Source: Thalassospira profundimaris
Lineage (GTDB): Bacteria > Pseudomonadota > Alphaproteobacteria > Rhodospirillales > Thalassospiraceae
Direction of reading: 5' to 3'
DNA: 64,000 bases
NCBI RefSeq assembly: GCF_003326675.1
Contig: NZ_JPWF01000010.1
Span: 1-64,000, forward strand
The translations under genes and the position numbers were made by a program. This document shows, piece after piece, positions 9,174-16,454 of the stretch. The first letter of the stretch is position 1, and every line of letters begins with the position of its first letter. The notes beneath the pieces are model-generated. The model was not told the origin of the DNA. It saw nothing but the letters and a program-made list of their open reading frames with translations, and made no database searches.

Positions 9174-10105
9174 CGGAAGAGGGGAAAAAAAGCTGGTTTA
9201 GCCGCCTGAAAGACGGGCTGAAGCGGTCCTCCTCCAAGCTGACCACCGGAATTTCCGACATCTTCACCAAGCGTCGCCTTGATGATGACGCGCTTGAAGA
9301 ATTCGAAGACCTTCTGATTACCTCGGATCTGGGTGTCGCAACCGCTGCGAAGCTGAGCGCGGAACTGGCCAAGACCCGGTTTGACAAAGAAGTTGATTCT
9401 GCCGAAATCCAGGAATTCATTTCCGAAGAAGTCGCCAAAATCCTTGATCCGGTTGCCAAGCCCCTTGTCATTGACGCGACCAAAAAACCCCATGTGGTTC
9501 TGGTTGTTGGCGTCAACGGATCGGGCAAGACCACAACGATTGGCAAGCTTGCCAAGACCTATAAGGACCAGGGGCTTAAGGTCATGATGGCGGCGGGCGA
9601 TACATTCCGTGCGGCCGCGGTCGAACAGCTTAAAGTCTGGGGCGAGCGTACCGATTGTCCTGTGATCGCACGCGATACCGGGGCGGATGCCGCCGGTCTT
9701 GCCTTTGATGCGATTGATCAGGCCCAGCGCGAAGGTTATGACCTGTTGCTGATAGACACCGCTGGGCGTCTTCAGAACAAGGCGCACCTGATGGACGAAC
9801 TTAAAAAGATCGTCCGCGTCATCAAAAAGCGCGATGAAACTGCGCCGCATGACACGCTTCTGGTGCTTGATGCGACCACCGGACAGAACGCCCATTCACA
9901 GGTCGAAACGTTTGGCGAGGCAACGAATGTGTCCGGCCTGATCGTGACCAAGCTTGATGGCACTGCCAAGGGCGGCGTTGTTGTCGCCTTGGCCGAGAAA
10001 TTCGGTAAGCCGGTTCATGCGATCGGTGTTGGCGAAGCCGCCGAAGACCTGCGCCCGTTCGAGGCAAAATCGTTTGCGCGCAGTCTTGCCGGTCTTGTCA
10101 ACTGA
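9170..10105 (+). CDS. ftsY: Signal recognition particle receptor FtsY
   Basis: This 311-residue SRP GTPase receives ribosome-nascent chain-SRP complexes at the inner membrane. The N domain occupies about residues 15-95, then the G domain has GVNGSGKTTT (G1), DTFRAAA (insertion box region), DTAGRLQNK (G3) and TKLDGTAKGG (G4/closing loop). The acidic N-terminal A domain is very short, as in most alphaproteobacteria; a basic amphipathic start (SWFSRLKDGLKRS) probably binds membrane. ATG overlaps the mtaB stop (ATGA), so the two are translationally coupled. Confidence 0.96.
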   Translation: MTEEGKKSWFSRLKDGLKRSSSKLTTGISDIFTKRRLDDDALEEFEDLLITSDLGVATAAKLSAELAKTRFDKEVDSAEIQEFISEEVAKILDPVAKPLVIDATKKPHVVLVVGVNGSGKTTTIGKLAKTYKDQGLKVMMAAGDTFRAAAVEQLKVWGERTDCPVIARDTGADAAGLAFDAIDQAQREGYDLLLIDTAGRLQNKAHLMDELKKIVRVIKKRDETAPHDTLLVLDATTGQNAHSQVETFGEATNVSGLIVTKLDGTAKGGVVVALAEKFGKPVHAIGVGEAAEDLRPFEAKSFARSLAGLVN

Positions 10106-10128
10106 TCACAGTCAGATCGAAATGCAAT

Positions 10129-10157
10129 AAGGCAGCCGGGTGGCTGCCTTATTTTTT
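10129..10157 (+). terminator. Rho-independent terminator of mtaB-ftsY
   Basis: A 9-bp perfect stem (AAGGCAGCC, 4-nt loop, GGCTGCCTT) is followed by ATTTTTTA. It ends exactly at the stop codon of the convergent lipid kinase gene. Confidence 0.88.
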
Positions 10158-11535
10158 ATGCGGTAGTGCGCAGATTTCCGATCGTTCCGCGAAACTGCCC
10201 GATCTGTTGATCAAGGGCGGTTATGGCGGGGGCAATATCGTCGGGCAACTTATCTGTTTCGATGGCTTTCATCTGGGCGGACAACTGCGCTGCGCGATCT
10301 TCAAGGCCATTGGCCAATCGATTGTCTGCATCATCAAACAGCCAGTCCATCACCCGATCTCGCAGTTCTTCAAGGCTATGTAAATCCGGGTCCGGTGATG
10401 CGGCCGTCATCCCGAATGGACGCAGGGACAATTCCAGTTGCCGATAAATATCGCGCAAGGTCTGGGAACTGTCATGACATAGCGATTTCAGCTTGCTGTT
10501 ATGGACGACCGGAAAGATCGCCTCCAGACGCAGGGCGAAATCAAGGGTGTCGCGTAGAATGTCGTTAAGTTCATTCTGTTGATGAATGGCCCCGGAATGG
10601 TCGGGATGGTGGTGATTGTCCTCGCTGATATAGCTGTTGGGGGCGAAGACCGGCAAAACAGCCGCCCGTATCCCAAAGCGTGCGGGGAGTTCCCCGATAA
10701 TTTCACCATCGGCCAGTATGGGCGCGCCGTCTTCGCCATTAATGGTGATTTCATCGCATTCCATGGTCAGGGCATAGTTGCTGTTATCGACCGAGCCAAA
10801 CAGAAGTTCGGCGGCGATATCAAGGCCGCTTAATGTGTCGACGCTGTCGCGGATGGCAAACATATGCAAAAGACCGTCTTCGGGGCTTTTGCTGTCACTC
10901 GGACGCAGGCCGCCGCCGAAATAGCGGCCATTGGTAATGGTCAGTTGGCGCAGTTTCAGGTTCTGGGCGGGTGCGCCGCTACACGAGATCTCGAGCGCAA
11001 GCGGCGTCATTTCGTGCCAGCTTTGCCAATTGGCAACCGCATAGCTGATTGCACCGAGCGCACGTTTAAGGCCGGGATTGATCCGTTTGCGGGCATCGGC
11101 AGGGACACCGATGCTTGCGGCATTGATGAAGCTGTGATCATTGACGGTACCGACATCAAGCATTCTGATCTGTCCATGAATGGACGCGCGGGCGGCATCA
11201 ATCAGATCATCAGGCAGACCAAGCGTACGGGCAAAATCATTTGCCGTGCCCATGGGGATGGGGATCAGCACGGACTTGGTGGCGATCACGGTATCAAGAA
11301 CTGCATTGATGGTGCCGTCCCCGCCACCAACCGCGACGATATCGCCGGGCTGACAGGATGCCTTGATCTGTTTGCAGATGTCATCGGGATTGTCGCAAAG
11401 GGCAAGTTCGGTCTGATAGCCGGCGTCTTGGAAAACAGCACGCAAGGGCTGCACGCCATTGGTGCGCCAGCTTTCAGGAAGTTTGCCCTTGGTCAGAAGC
11501 AGATATGCCTTGCCAGTCAAATCAGAGTTTTTCAC
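10156..11535 (-). CDS. Diacylglycerol kinase-family lipid kinase with extra helical C-terminal domain
   Basis: The 459-residue protein begins with a DAGK/sphingosine kinase-like catalytic domain (about residues 8-290): the nucleotide loop is VGGGDGTINAVLD, followed by PMGTANDFARTLGLP and the IxGExxxxLPxxF-like end of the fold. Enzymes of this family phosphorylate diacylglycerol or related lipids at the inner membrane. The last ~160 residues are predicted all-helical, acidic and unlike any family I recognise. GTG at 11535 is the start, with AAGGG 8 bp upstream. A GGAAC-N16-CGTTA EcfG-type promoter sits 72 bp upstream, suggesting general stress control. The lipid substrate is not determinable from sequence. 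Confidence 0.82.
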   Translation of the reverse strand: MKNSDLTGKAYLLLTKGKLPESWRTNGVQPLRAVFQDAGYQTELALCDNPDDICKQIKASCQPGDIVAVGGGDGTINAVLDTVIATKSVLIPIPMGTANDFARTLGLPDDLIDAARASIHGQIRMLDVGTVNDHSFINAASIGVPADARKRINPGLKRALGAISYAVANWQSWHEMTPLALEISCSGAPAQNLKLRQLTITNGRYFGGGLRPSDSKSPEDGLLHMFAIRDSVDTLSGLDIAAELLFGSVDNSNYALTMECDEITINGEDGAPILADGEIIGELPARFGIRAAVLPVFAPNSYISEDNHHHPDHSGAIHQQNELNDILRDTLDFALRLEAIFPVVHNSKLKSLCHDSSQTLRDIYRQLELSLRPFGMTAASPDPDLHSLEELRDRVMDWLFDDADNRLANGLEDRAAQLSAQMKAIETDKLPDDIAPAITALDQQIGQFRGTIGNLRTTA

Positions 11536-11606
11536 GTGCGGAACCCTTATGTGTAAAAACAGAAACAGGCGAACACCCGTATTGCTGATTGGTATTTCTG
11601 GCTTTT

Positions 11607-11632
11607 TAACGTCGAAGACGTTCGAAGGTTCC
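11607..11632 (-). promoter_or_regulatory. EcfG-type general stress promoter (for the lipid kinase)
   Basis: Reading the minus strand, GGAAC (11632-11628) and CGTTA (11611-11607) are separated by exactly 16 bp. This matches the GGAAC-N16/17-CGTT consensus known for alphaproteobacterial EcfG. It points toward the kinase start at 11535. Confidence 0.72.
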
Positions 11633-11654
11633 GTGAAATAAAATCAACACAATT

Positions 11655-11680
11655 GGAACATTCTTTTGCACCATCCGTTT
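11655..11680 (+). promoter_or_regulatory. EcfG-type general stress promoter (for the small exported protein)
   Basis: GGAAC at 11655-11659 and CGTTT at 11676-11680 are 16 bp apart, again a full match to the EcfG consensus. The promoter is 58 bp upstream of the ATG at 11738 and back-to-back with the minus-strand copy. Confidence 0.75.
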
Positions 11681-11737
11681 GTCAGTGTAAGCAGCGCGCA
11701 AGTAATTGTGCTGCCCTTAATGAATAAGGAGGTTGTG

Positions 11738-12205
11738 ATGTTGAGCAAGAATATGCTGATGATTGGTACGGTTCTTATGACGATGGGTGTTGCGGTTCCC
11801 GCATATGCCGGATCAGGTTCTGCGACCGATACATCCGGTACAATGACAACCGATGATGCCGTGAAGTCGGATGCAAACAAGCTGGGTGACAAAATTGCGA
11901 CCCAGTATGAAAAAGCCAAGGATTTCACCTTTGAGCAGAAGGAAGACTTCCTTGCTTGGGTAAACGAGAAATCCGATCAGCTTGGCGATCAGTACGACGA
12001 TGTCTCTGCACGCGTACAGGATGATAGCGAGGATGCTGTCGACGAGCTTGCCGAGGCATGGGACAGCGCCAGCGACGAGCTGAGCAATGCCATGTCATCA
12101 GCCAAGGATGCCTCGGCTGATACATGGGAGGACGTTAAACGCGATACGCTTGATGCACTTGAAAGTGCACAGAAAGCTATCTCGGGCGATCAGGCCGCCG
12201 AATAA
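11738..12205 (+). CDS. Small exported acidic helical protein, probable stress protein
   Basis: The 155-residue product begins with a signal peptide (MLSKNMLMIGTVLMTMGVAVPAYA, cleavage likely after AYA). The mature part is acidic and predicted to be almost entirely amphipathic helix, with repeated Asp/Glu/Ala/Ser patterns such as AWDSASDELSNAMSSAKDAS, resembling YtxH/apolipoprotein-like or LEA-like helical proteins. I do not recognise a specific family. The start is set by an optimal AAGGAGG with 4-nt spacing plus GTG ATG. The perfect EcfG-type promoter at 11655-11680 implies induction in the general stress response. A strong terminator follows, so it is monocistronic. Confidence 0.75.
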   Translation: MLSKNMLMIGTVLMTMGVAVPAYAGSGSATDTSGTMTTDDAVKSDANKLGDKIATQYEKAKDFTFEQKEDFLAWVNEKSDQLGDQYDDVSARVQDDSEDAVDELAEAWDSASDELSNAMSSAKDASADTWEDVKRDTLDALESAQKAISGDQAAE

Positions 12206-12247
12206 GACGTCACAACCTGAACTCGGCGATTTGACGTCCGGGGATGA

Positions 12248-12277
12248 CAGCCCGCCCGTTTTGGGCGGGCTGTTTTT
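12248..12277 (+). terminator. Rho-independent terminator of the small exported protein gene
   Basis: A 10-bp GC-rich perfect stem (CAGCCCGCCC at 12248-12257, GGGCGGGCTG at 12263-12272, 5-nt loop) is followed by five T residues. Confidence 0.9.
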
Positions 12278-12300
12278 ATTTGGCAACGACCAAGGGTCTG

Positions 12301-12885
12301 ATGATGAAAGACAGTTCGCGACCGGCACCGTCATCTATTCGAAGATTCCTTTCTGCAACGCAAAGGCGATTGAATGCCCTGGCCGCGGGGCGCAAGGGAT
12401 TGACCGGGATTGCCGGTGCATCATTTCTTGAGACCACCATTGTTCCAATTCCGATCGAACTTTTGATAACCCCGGTGATGGCCGCGTCGCGACGGCGGGG
12501 ATTTATGGTGGCGACAGTCACCCTGATTGGTAGTGTCGCCGGTGCCATCGGGCTTTATTTTCTGGCTTGGGCGCTGTTTGACGATCTTGCACAGCCGCTG
12601 ATCGACATGATGGGCGGACAGGACGAGTTTGATGAGCTTCAAGGGAAGTTCGAAGAAGGCGGGTTCTGGTTCGTCTTTCTGGTCAGCTTTATGCCGGTAC
12701 CGATGCAAATCGCGGCCTTGGCGGCGGGGGCGGCATCCTATCCGATATGGCTGTTTCTGATTGCCATCACGATATCACGTGGTCTGCGCTATTACGGGCT
12801 TTGGGTTCTTGTGCTCGCCTTCGGAGCCGGTATTGCGCGAATCTTTGCGGGCAAAAAACGGAAAAAGGCGTTGCCGAAGGCCTAG
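12301..12885 (+). CDS. YqaA/DedA-like (VTT/SNARE-associated) inner-membrane protein
   Basis: The ~194-residue protein has about four hydrophobic segments, including VATVTLIGSVAGAIGLYFLAW, FWFVFLVSFMPVPMQIAALAAG and WLFLIAITISRGLRYYGLWV. The F/S-x-MPVP and G-x-R-x-Y-G patterns are typical of YqaA-type relatives of DedA, which are thought to move or flip phospholipids and support membrane homeostasis. The exact substrate is unknown. The start is placed at ATG 12301 with AAGGG close upstream; ATG 12304 is equally possible. It lies just after a terminator and before another, so it is its own unit, next to genes with a stress signature. Confidence 0.8.
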   Translation: MMKDSSRPAPSSIRRFLSATQRRLNALAAGRKGLTGIAGASFLETTIVPIPIELLITPVMAASRRRGFMVATVTLIGSVAGAIGLYFLAWALFDDLAQPLIDMMGGQDEFDELQGKFEEGGFWFVFLVSFMPVPMQIAALAAGAASYPIWLFLIAITISRGLRYYGLWVLVLAFGAGIARIFAGKKRKKALPKA

Positions 12886-12913
12886 GAAATGCCTGCTTTG
12901 GCGAAAAAATATG

Positions 12914-12945
12914 AAAAAGCCCGGCAATTGACCGGGCTTTTTTTC
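12914..12945 (+). terminator. Bidirectional terminator between yqaA-like gene and RHH gene
   Basis: A 9-bp stem (AAAGCCCGG at 12916-12924, CCGGGCTTT at 12932-12940) with a 7-nt loop has a T-run after it and an A-run before it, so it can serve both converging genes. Confidence 0.88.
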
Positions 12946-12960
12946 TGAAAAATGATTTTT

Positions 12961-13188
12961 TTATTCCGGTTCAATACGGAAATCGGTGGTGCTTTTGCCT
13001 TCTGTATCCGGCTCTTCGATGTCTTCGGCAATCAGACCACGACGGATCAATTCACGGATTGCGGCTGCGCGGGTCGGCATACGATGCTCAAAACGCCAGT
13101 CGTCGATAACTTTCAGCTCCTCGTCGTCGAGCATGATCTGGAGCTTTTCTGTTCTTTTCGGCGTTGGCACGACGGGAATCCTGTTCAT
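12961..13188 (-). CDS. Ribbon-helix-helix (Arc/CopG-like) DNA-binding protein
   Basis: This 75-residue protein has a central ribbon-helix-helix pattern: a beta strand (KLQIMLDDEEL), then helices IDDWRFEHRM and TRAAAIRELIRRGL. An acidic, disordered tail follows. Proteins of this type bind short tandem repeats as dimers of dimers and commonly autoregulate. The gene is divergent from the ECF sigma gene across a 326-bp AT-rich region full of GTAA repeats, so it is a candidate regulator of itself and/or the sigma operon. No toxin gene partner is seen, arguing against a simple antitoxin. Function is otherwise unknown. Confidence 0.75.
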   Translation of the reverse strand: MNRIPVVPTPKRTEKLQIMLDDEELKVIDDWRFEHRMPTRAAAIRELIRRGLIAEDIEEPDTEGKSTTDFRIEPE

Positions 13189-13514
13189 TTCAGAAGCTGT
13201 AGAAAGCGCCTGAAGTCATTGAAAATCACTGATTTCACGAATTTTGGAGTAAGTTACGTTACCTACATTTTCTCCATAAGACAACCATCTTACGGCATCT
13301 CGGTAACTGGCTGGAGTGATGTAAGTAATGTAAAGTAATTATCGTGAGTATGTTGGGTAAAGTAATGAAGTTGTTTATAGTGCGTTAGATATGTTTGTTA
13401 ATACTGTTGTGTAAGTGCTGTTTCTTCATTGTATTGCATAAGTTAACCATACGATTTTACTTTAAATATTATTTTCGTTTGTTACGGTTAGGGCATCCGA
13501 ACAAGGAGGTTGTG
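13189..13514. other. AT-rich divergent regulatory region with short GTAA repeats
   Basis: This 326-bp gap between the RHH gene and the ECF sigma gene has no convincing coding frame and is markedly AT-richer than its surroundings. Between about 13246 and 13380 the tetranucleotide GTAA recurs many times, often 5-6 bp apart, as in GTAAGTAATGTAAAGTAA. GGAGT occurs twice (13246 and 13313). The 3' end supplies the AAGGAGG ribosome binding site of the sigma gene. Confidence 0.5.
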
Positions 13515-14042
13515 ATGTCTATGCAAGTGATGAACGAAATCGAAAACCATGTACCCGCTTTGCGCCGTCATGCTTATCGGCTGACCGGCAGCGCAGACCT
13601 GGCGCAAGATCTGGTTCAGGACACTTTGTTGAAAGCCATCAGCAAAAAGGACCAGTTCGAAGAAGGTACGAGCCTTAAGGCCTGGTTGCACCGGATCCTG
13701 TTCAATACATTTATTTCCGCCAAGCGCCGTGAAAAGACCCGTGGTCCGCAGGTCGACTGGGATGATCTGGGCGACATTTACGGACATGGCAGCAATCAGA
13801 TGGCCCGTTTGCAGTTGCGCGATGCTGACCGTGTTCTTGAAGAACTGCCGGAACAGGAACGCGAAGCCATCATGCTGACCGCTGTTGAAGAAATCTCCTA
13901 TCAGGAGGCCGCCGATCAGATGTCGGTCGAAATCGGTACGGTTAAATCCCGTGTCGGCCGGGCACGCCGGAAGTTGCGGGCATCGGTTGGTCGAATCGAA
14001 GCACGCGAACATGCGTCACGTTATGTGGCAGAGGCGGCATGA
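13515..14042 (+). CDS. ECF sigma-70 family factor, EcfG-like
   Basis: The 175-residue protein has only sigma regions 2 and 4, as in group 4 (ECF) factors. Region 2 contains LAQDLVQDTLLKAI and FEEGTSLKAWLHRILFNTF, close to the EcfG pattern (FxPGTxLxAWLfxIxRNxF). Region 4 ends with YQEAADQMSVEIGTVKSR and RARRKLR, a helix-turn-helix for -35 recognition. ATG at 13515 is chosen for the perfect AAGGAGG 5 bp upstream. A small anti-sigma-like gene follows by 1 bp. It may be EcfG itself or a paralogue; the canonical nepR-phyR neighbours are absent here, so the assignment to the general stress response is inference. Confidence 0.87.
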   Translation: MSMQVMNEIENHVPALRRHAYRLTGSADLAQDLVQDTLLKAISKKDQFEEGTSLKAWLHRILFNTFISAKRREKTRGPQVDWDDLGDIYGHGSNQMARLQLRDADRVLEELPEQEREAIMLTAVEEISYQEAADQMSVEIGTVKSRVGRARRKLRASVGRIEAREHASRYVAEAA

Positions 14043-14043
14043 T

Positions 14044-14286
14044 ATGAGCCCGGTTCTTGCGATATACGGCAAGGAGCACATTCTTGGCTATATCCGCGGG
14101 ACACTTGAGGACGACGAAGAAAAACATGAAATCGAAAGTCTGGTCAAAAGTGACCCGCGTGCCGCTAGGATTGTCTGCGACTTGCAGATGACAGATATAT
14201 CTGACCATTGGGCACTTGATGCCCCGGCGCGTCACAGGCTTGAAAGATTGCAGGCAATTGCCGATAGAGCGGGTATATTAGCCTGA
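14044..14286 (+). CDS. Small anti-sigma-like protein (ASD-like, no membrane segment)
   Basis: The 80-residue product starts 1 bp after the sigma stop, implying coupled translation. Its first half (HILGYIRGTLEDDEEKHEIE, then VKSDPRAARIV) follows the helical pattern of the anti-sigma N-terminal domain, in which helix 1 carries GxL and helix 2 carries acidic residues before a D-P-x-A turn. It lacks the zinc-binding HxxxCxxC motif, any transmembrane helix and any periplasmic sensor domain. It is not NepR by sequence. It most likely binds and holds the neighbouring sigma factor in the cytoplasm, with the releasing signal unknown. Assignment rests on context and pattern rather than a firm family match. 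Confidence 0.6.
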   Translation: MSPVLAIYGKEHILGYIRGTLEDDEEKHEIESLVKSDPRAARIVCDLQMTDISDHWALDAPARHRLERLQAIADRAGILA

Positions 14287-14413
14287 TCTATGCAGGATTT
14301 AAATGGAAGGTCTGCGTCGATTAAAATTGACATTAATGACCAATGGTCATATAAACACAGATATCAGGGTTGACCGTCTTTTCCCTCAACGTCTAAGGCA
14401 CCTCCCTGAAATT

Positions 14414-14447
14414 GCCGAAACCGTCCCCCGGTTTCGGCACTTTTTTT
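14414..14447 (+). terminator. Rho-independent terminator of the ECF sigma operon
   Basis: A 10-bp perfect stem (GCCGAAACCG at 14414-14423, CGGTTTCGGC at 14429-14438, TCCCC loop) is followed by AC and seven T residues. Confidence 0.9.
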
Positions 14448-14801
14448 GTCCGGATTCCGGGCTATGGCGATCAGATCGCCTGTCGATCCCCGGTTTGACA
14501 CATGATGTTATGAGCCATGCATCAAAACTGTCATTTGGAATTCTTGAAAATAAATCCGACATATAAGTCATAACCATCTGAAACCGATCAATAAGCGGGA
14601 TATATCGTCATATCCGGATTTACCAATTGATGACTTTTCGCCCGCAGATTGAAGAAGGGAAAAAGTTTTCGGTTGTCAGAAGGCGGGCGGGCGGTGATAA
14701 ATCTCTCGCTCCAAGGGCTTTTGTAATTGATCGGGCGCGATTTCGCGCACCTTGATCAGACAAAGGCTCCTAAACAACAATAACAAAAAGGAGCATCCAT
14801 T
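14448..14801. other. Non-coding region upstream of AMP nucleosidase
   Basis: This ~350-bp stretch has no supported gene. It contains three small dyads: GGCGATC-A-GATCGCC at 14466-14480, GGATAT/ATATCC at about 14599-14616, and GCGCGA-TT-TCGCGC at 14735-14748. They could be protein sites or leader hairpins. The last ~40 bp provide an AAGGAG ribosome binding site for the next gene. Confidence 0.4.
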
Positions 14802-16271
14802 ATGGTTTCTGGAGTCCATGGATCGGTACGCGATCTGTTTGAATTCACCGACGCAGACAAGGCACTTGCGCGCATCAAGGATATCTATGCGACCGGTGCC
14901 AATGCCGTCCAGGAGGCCTTTGACCGGTTCGGTCAGGGTCAGCAAACTTCCCCTGTTCGTGCCTATTATCCCTATCTCGGGATCGAGGTTCCGCCCGAAA
15001 AGCTGCATGTTGAAAGCACGCTTTCCTATGGTGCGCCGCGCGATCCGGGTGTTTATGGCACCACGCTGACCCGGCCTGATCTGTATGAAGAATATTACCG
15101 CGAGCAAATCGAACTTTTGCTGAAAAACCACGATGTACCGGTTGTGGTTGGTGTCTCGGATCGTCCGATCCCGTTGCCGTTCCTGGTGGCATCGGCAACC
15201 GACAGCATCGGTCCAACCGATATTCGTCCGATGCAGCTTATCTTTGATATGCCCGATCTGGCGCGTACCGACGATGACATCGCCAATGGTGTGCATTACG
15301 GCAATAGCGAAGGCCCGAAACCGCTGTCACTGTTTTCCGGTGAACGTGTGGACTATTCGCTGGCCCGTCTGCGCCACTATACGGCAACGGCACCGGAACA
15401 TTTCCAGAAGTTCGTGCTGTTCACCAACTATCAGCGCTATGTCGACGAATTCATCGAGTTCGCCAAGGCACAGCTTGAGGACCCCAAAAGCCCCTATGTC
15501 GCTTTTGTCGAACCCGGGCCCAAAGTCCATGTTCGCAAAAACGCGCCAAAGGGCTGGGTTGAATCCGGTGAACCGGTCAAGCAATTGCCGCAGATGCCGT
15601 CCTATCACCTGATCCGTGAAGACGGGCTTGGCGTGACGTTGGTCAATATCGGGGTTGGGCCGTCAAACGCCAAAACCGCGACGGACCATATTGCTGTCCT
15701 GCGCCCGCATTGCTGGTTGATGCTGGGCCACTGTGCTGGTCTGCGTCGCAGCCAGTTGCTGGGCGATTATGTCCTGGCACATGGCTATGTCCGTGATGAT
15801 CACGTGCTTGATTCTGACCTGCCGCTTTGGATTCCGGTGCCGCCGATTGCCGAGGTGCAGGTTGCCCTTGCCAATTCGGTTGCCAAGATCACCGGCCTTA
15901 AAGGTCGCGAAATGAAGGCGCGTATGCGTACCGGTACCGTGGCAACCACGGATAACCGCAACTGGGAACTGCGTTACAGCGAATTGTTCGTTCGCCTTAA
16001 CCAGTCCCGCGCAATCGCGGTCGATATGGAAAGTGCAACCATTGCCGCCAATGGTTTCCGGTTCCGCGTTCCGTACGGCACGTTGCTGTGTGTTTCTGAC
16101 AAGCCTGTGCATGGCGAATTGAAACTGCCGGGCATGGCGAACAATTTCTATCGCCAGCGGATCGGTCAGCATCTTCAGGTTGGTCTCGATACGATTGATA
16201 CCCTGCGTCAGGAAGTCAATCAGCTCCATTCCCGCAAATTGCGGTCTTTGGACGAGCCTGCCTTCCGCTAG
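14802..16271 (+). CDS. amn: AMP nucleosidase
   Basis: The 489-residue protein matches AMP nucleosidase in length and architecture. An N-terminal AMP-nucleosidase-specific domain (about residues 1-180, with YYPYLGIEVP) precedes a purine phosphorylase-like catalytic domain containing LVNIGVGPSNAKT, LRPHCWLMLGHCAGLR and the late VDMESATIAANGFRFRVPYGTLLCVSDKP segment. It hydrolyses AMP to adenine and ribose 5-phosphate in the cytoplasm, lowering AMP under energy stress. The E. coli enzyme is activated by ATP. ATG at 14802 has an AAAAAGGAG site. The gene is monocistronic, with a terminator right behind it. Confidence 0.93.
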   Translation: MVSGVHGSVRDLFEFTDADKALARIKDIYATGANAVQEAFDRFGQGQQTSPVRAYYPYLGIEVPPEKLHVESTLSYGAPRDPGVYGTTLTRPDLYEEYYREQIELLLKNHDVPVVVGVSDRPIPLPFLVASATDSIGPTDIRPMQLIFDMPDLARTDDDIANGVHYGNSEGPKPLSLFSGERVDYSLARLRHYTATAPEHFQKFVLFTNYQRYVDEFIEFAKAQLEDPKSPYVAFVEPGPKVHVRKNAPKGWVESGEPVKQLPQMPSYHLIREDGLGVTLVNIGVGPSNAKTATDHIAVLRPHCWLMLGHCAGLRRSQLLGDYVLAHGYVRDDHVLDSDLPLWIPVPPIAEVQVALANSVAKITGLKGREMKARMRTGTVATTDNRNWELRYSELFVRLNQSRAIAVDMESATIAANGFRFRVPYGTLLCVSDKPVHGELKLPGMANNFYRQRIGQHLQVGLDTIDTLRQEVNQLHSRKLRSLDEPAFR

Positions 16272-16300
16272 GTTTACCACCTTTCGGACCAGAATTTTCA

Positions 16301-16339
16301 AACCCCTGCCACTGCCAAATCGCGGTGGCAGGGGTTTTG
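16301..16339 (+). terminator. Rho-independent terminator of amn
   Basis: A 12-bp perfect stem (AACCCCTGCCAC at 16301-16312 and complement at 16325-16336) with a 12-nt loop ends in a short T-run. Confidence 0.78.
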
Positions 16340-16454
16340 TTATGGTTTGATGACGAATGGCGGGGCAATCGGTTTTGGCTTTGCCGGGGTCGGTGCGTTG
16401 CGTATGGTCAGTCGCAAATGACACACGCCATGTGATCAGGGATCAAAACCAGCA

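Noticed and set aside
14287-14577. Possible small genes in the gap after the anti-sigma-like gene
   Set aside because: The frames span the rho-independent terminator and lack ribosome binding sites.
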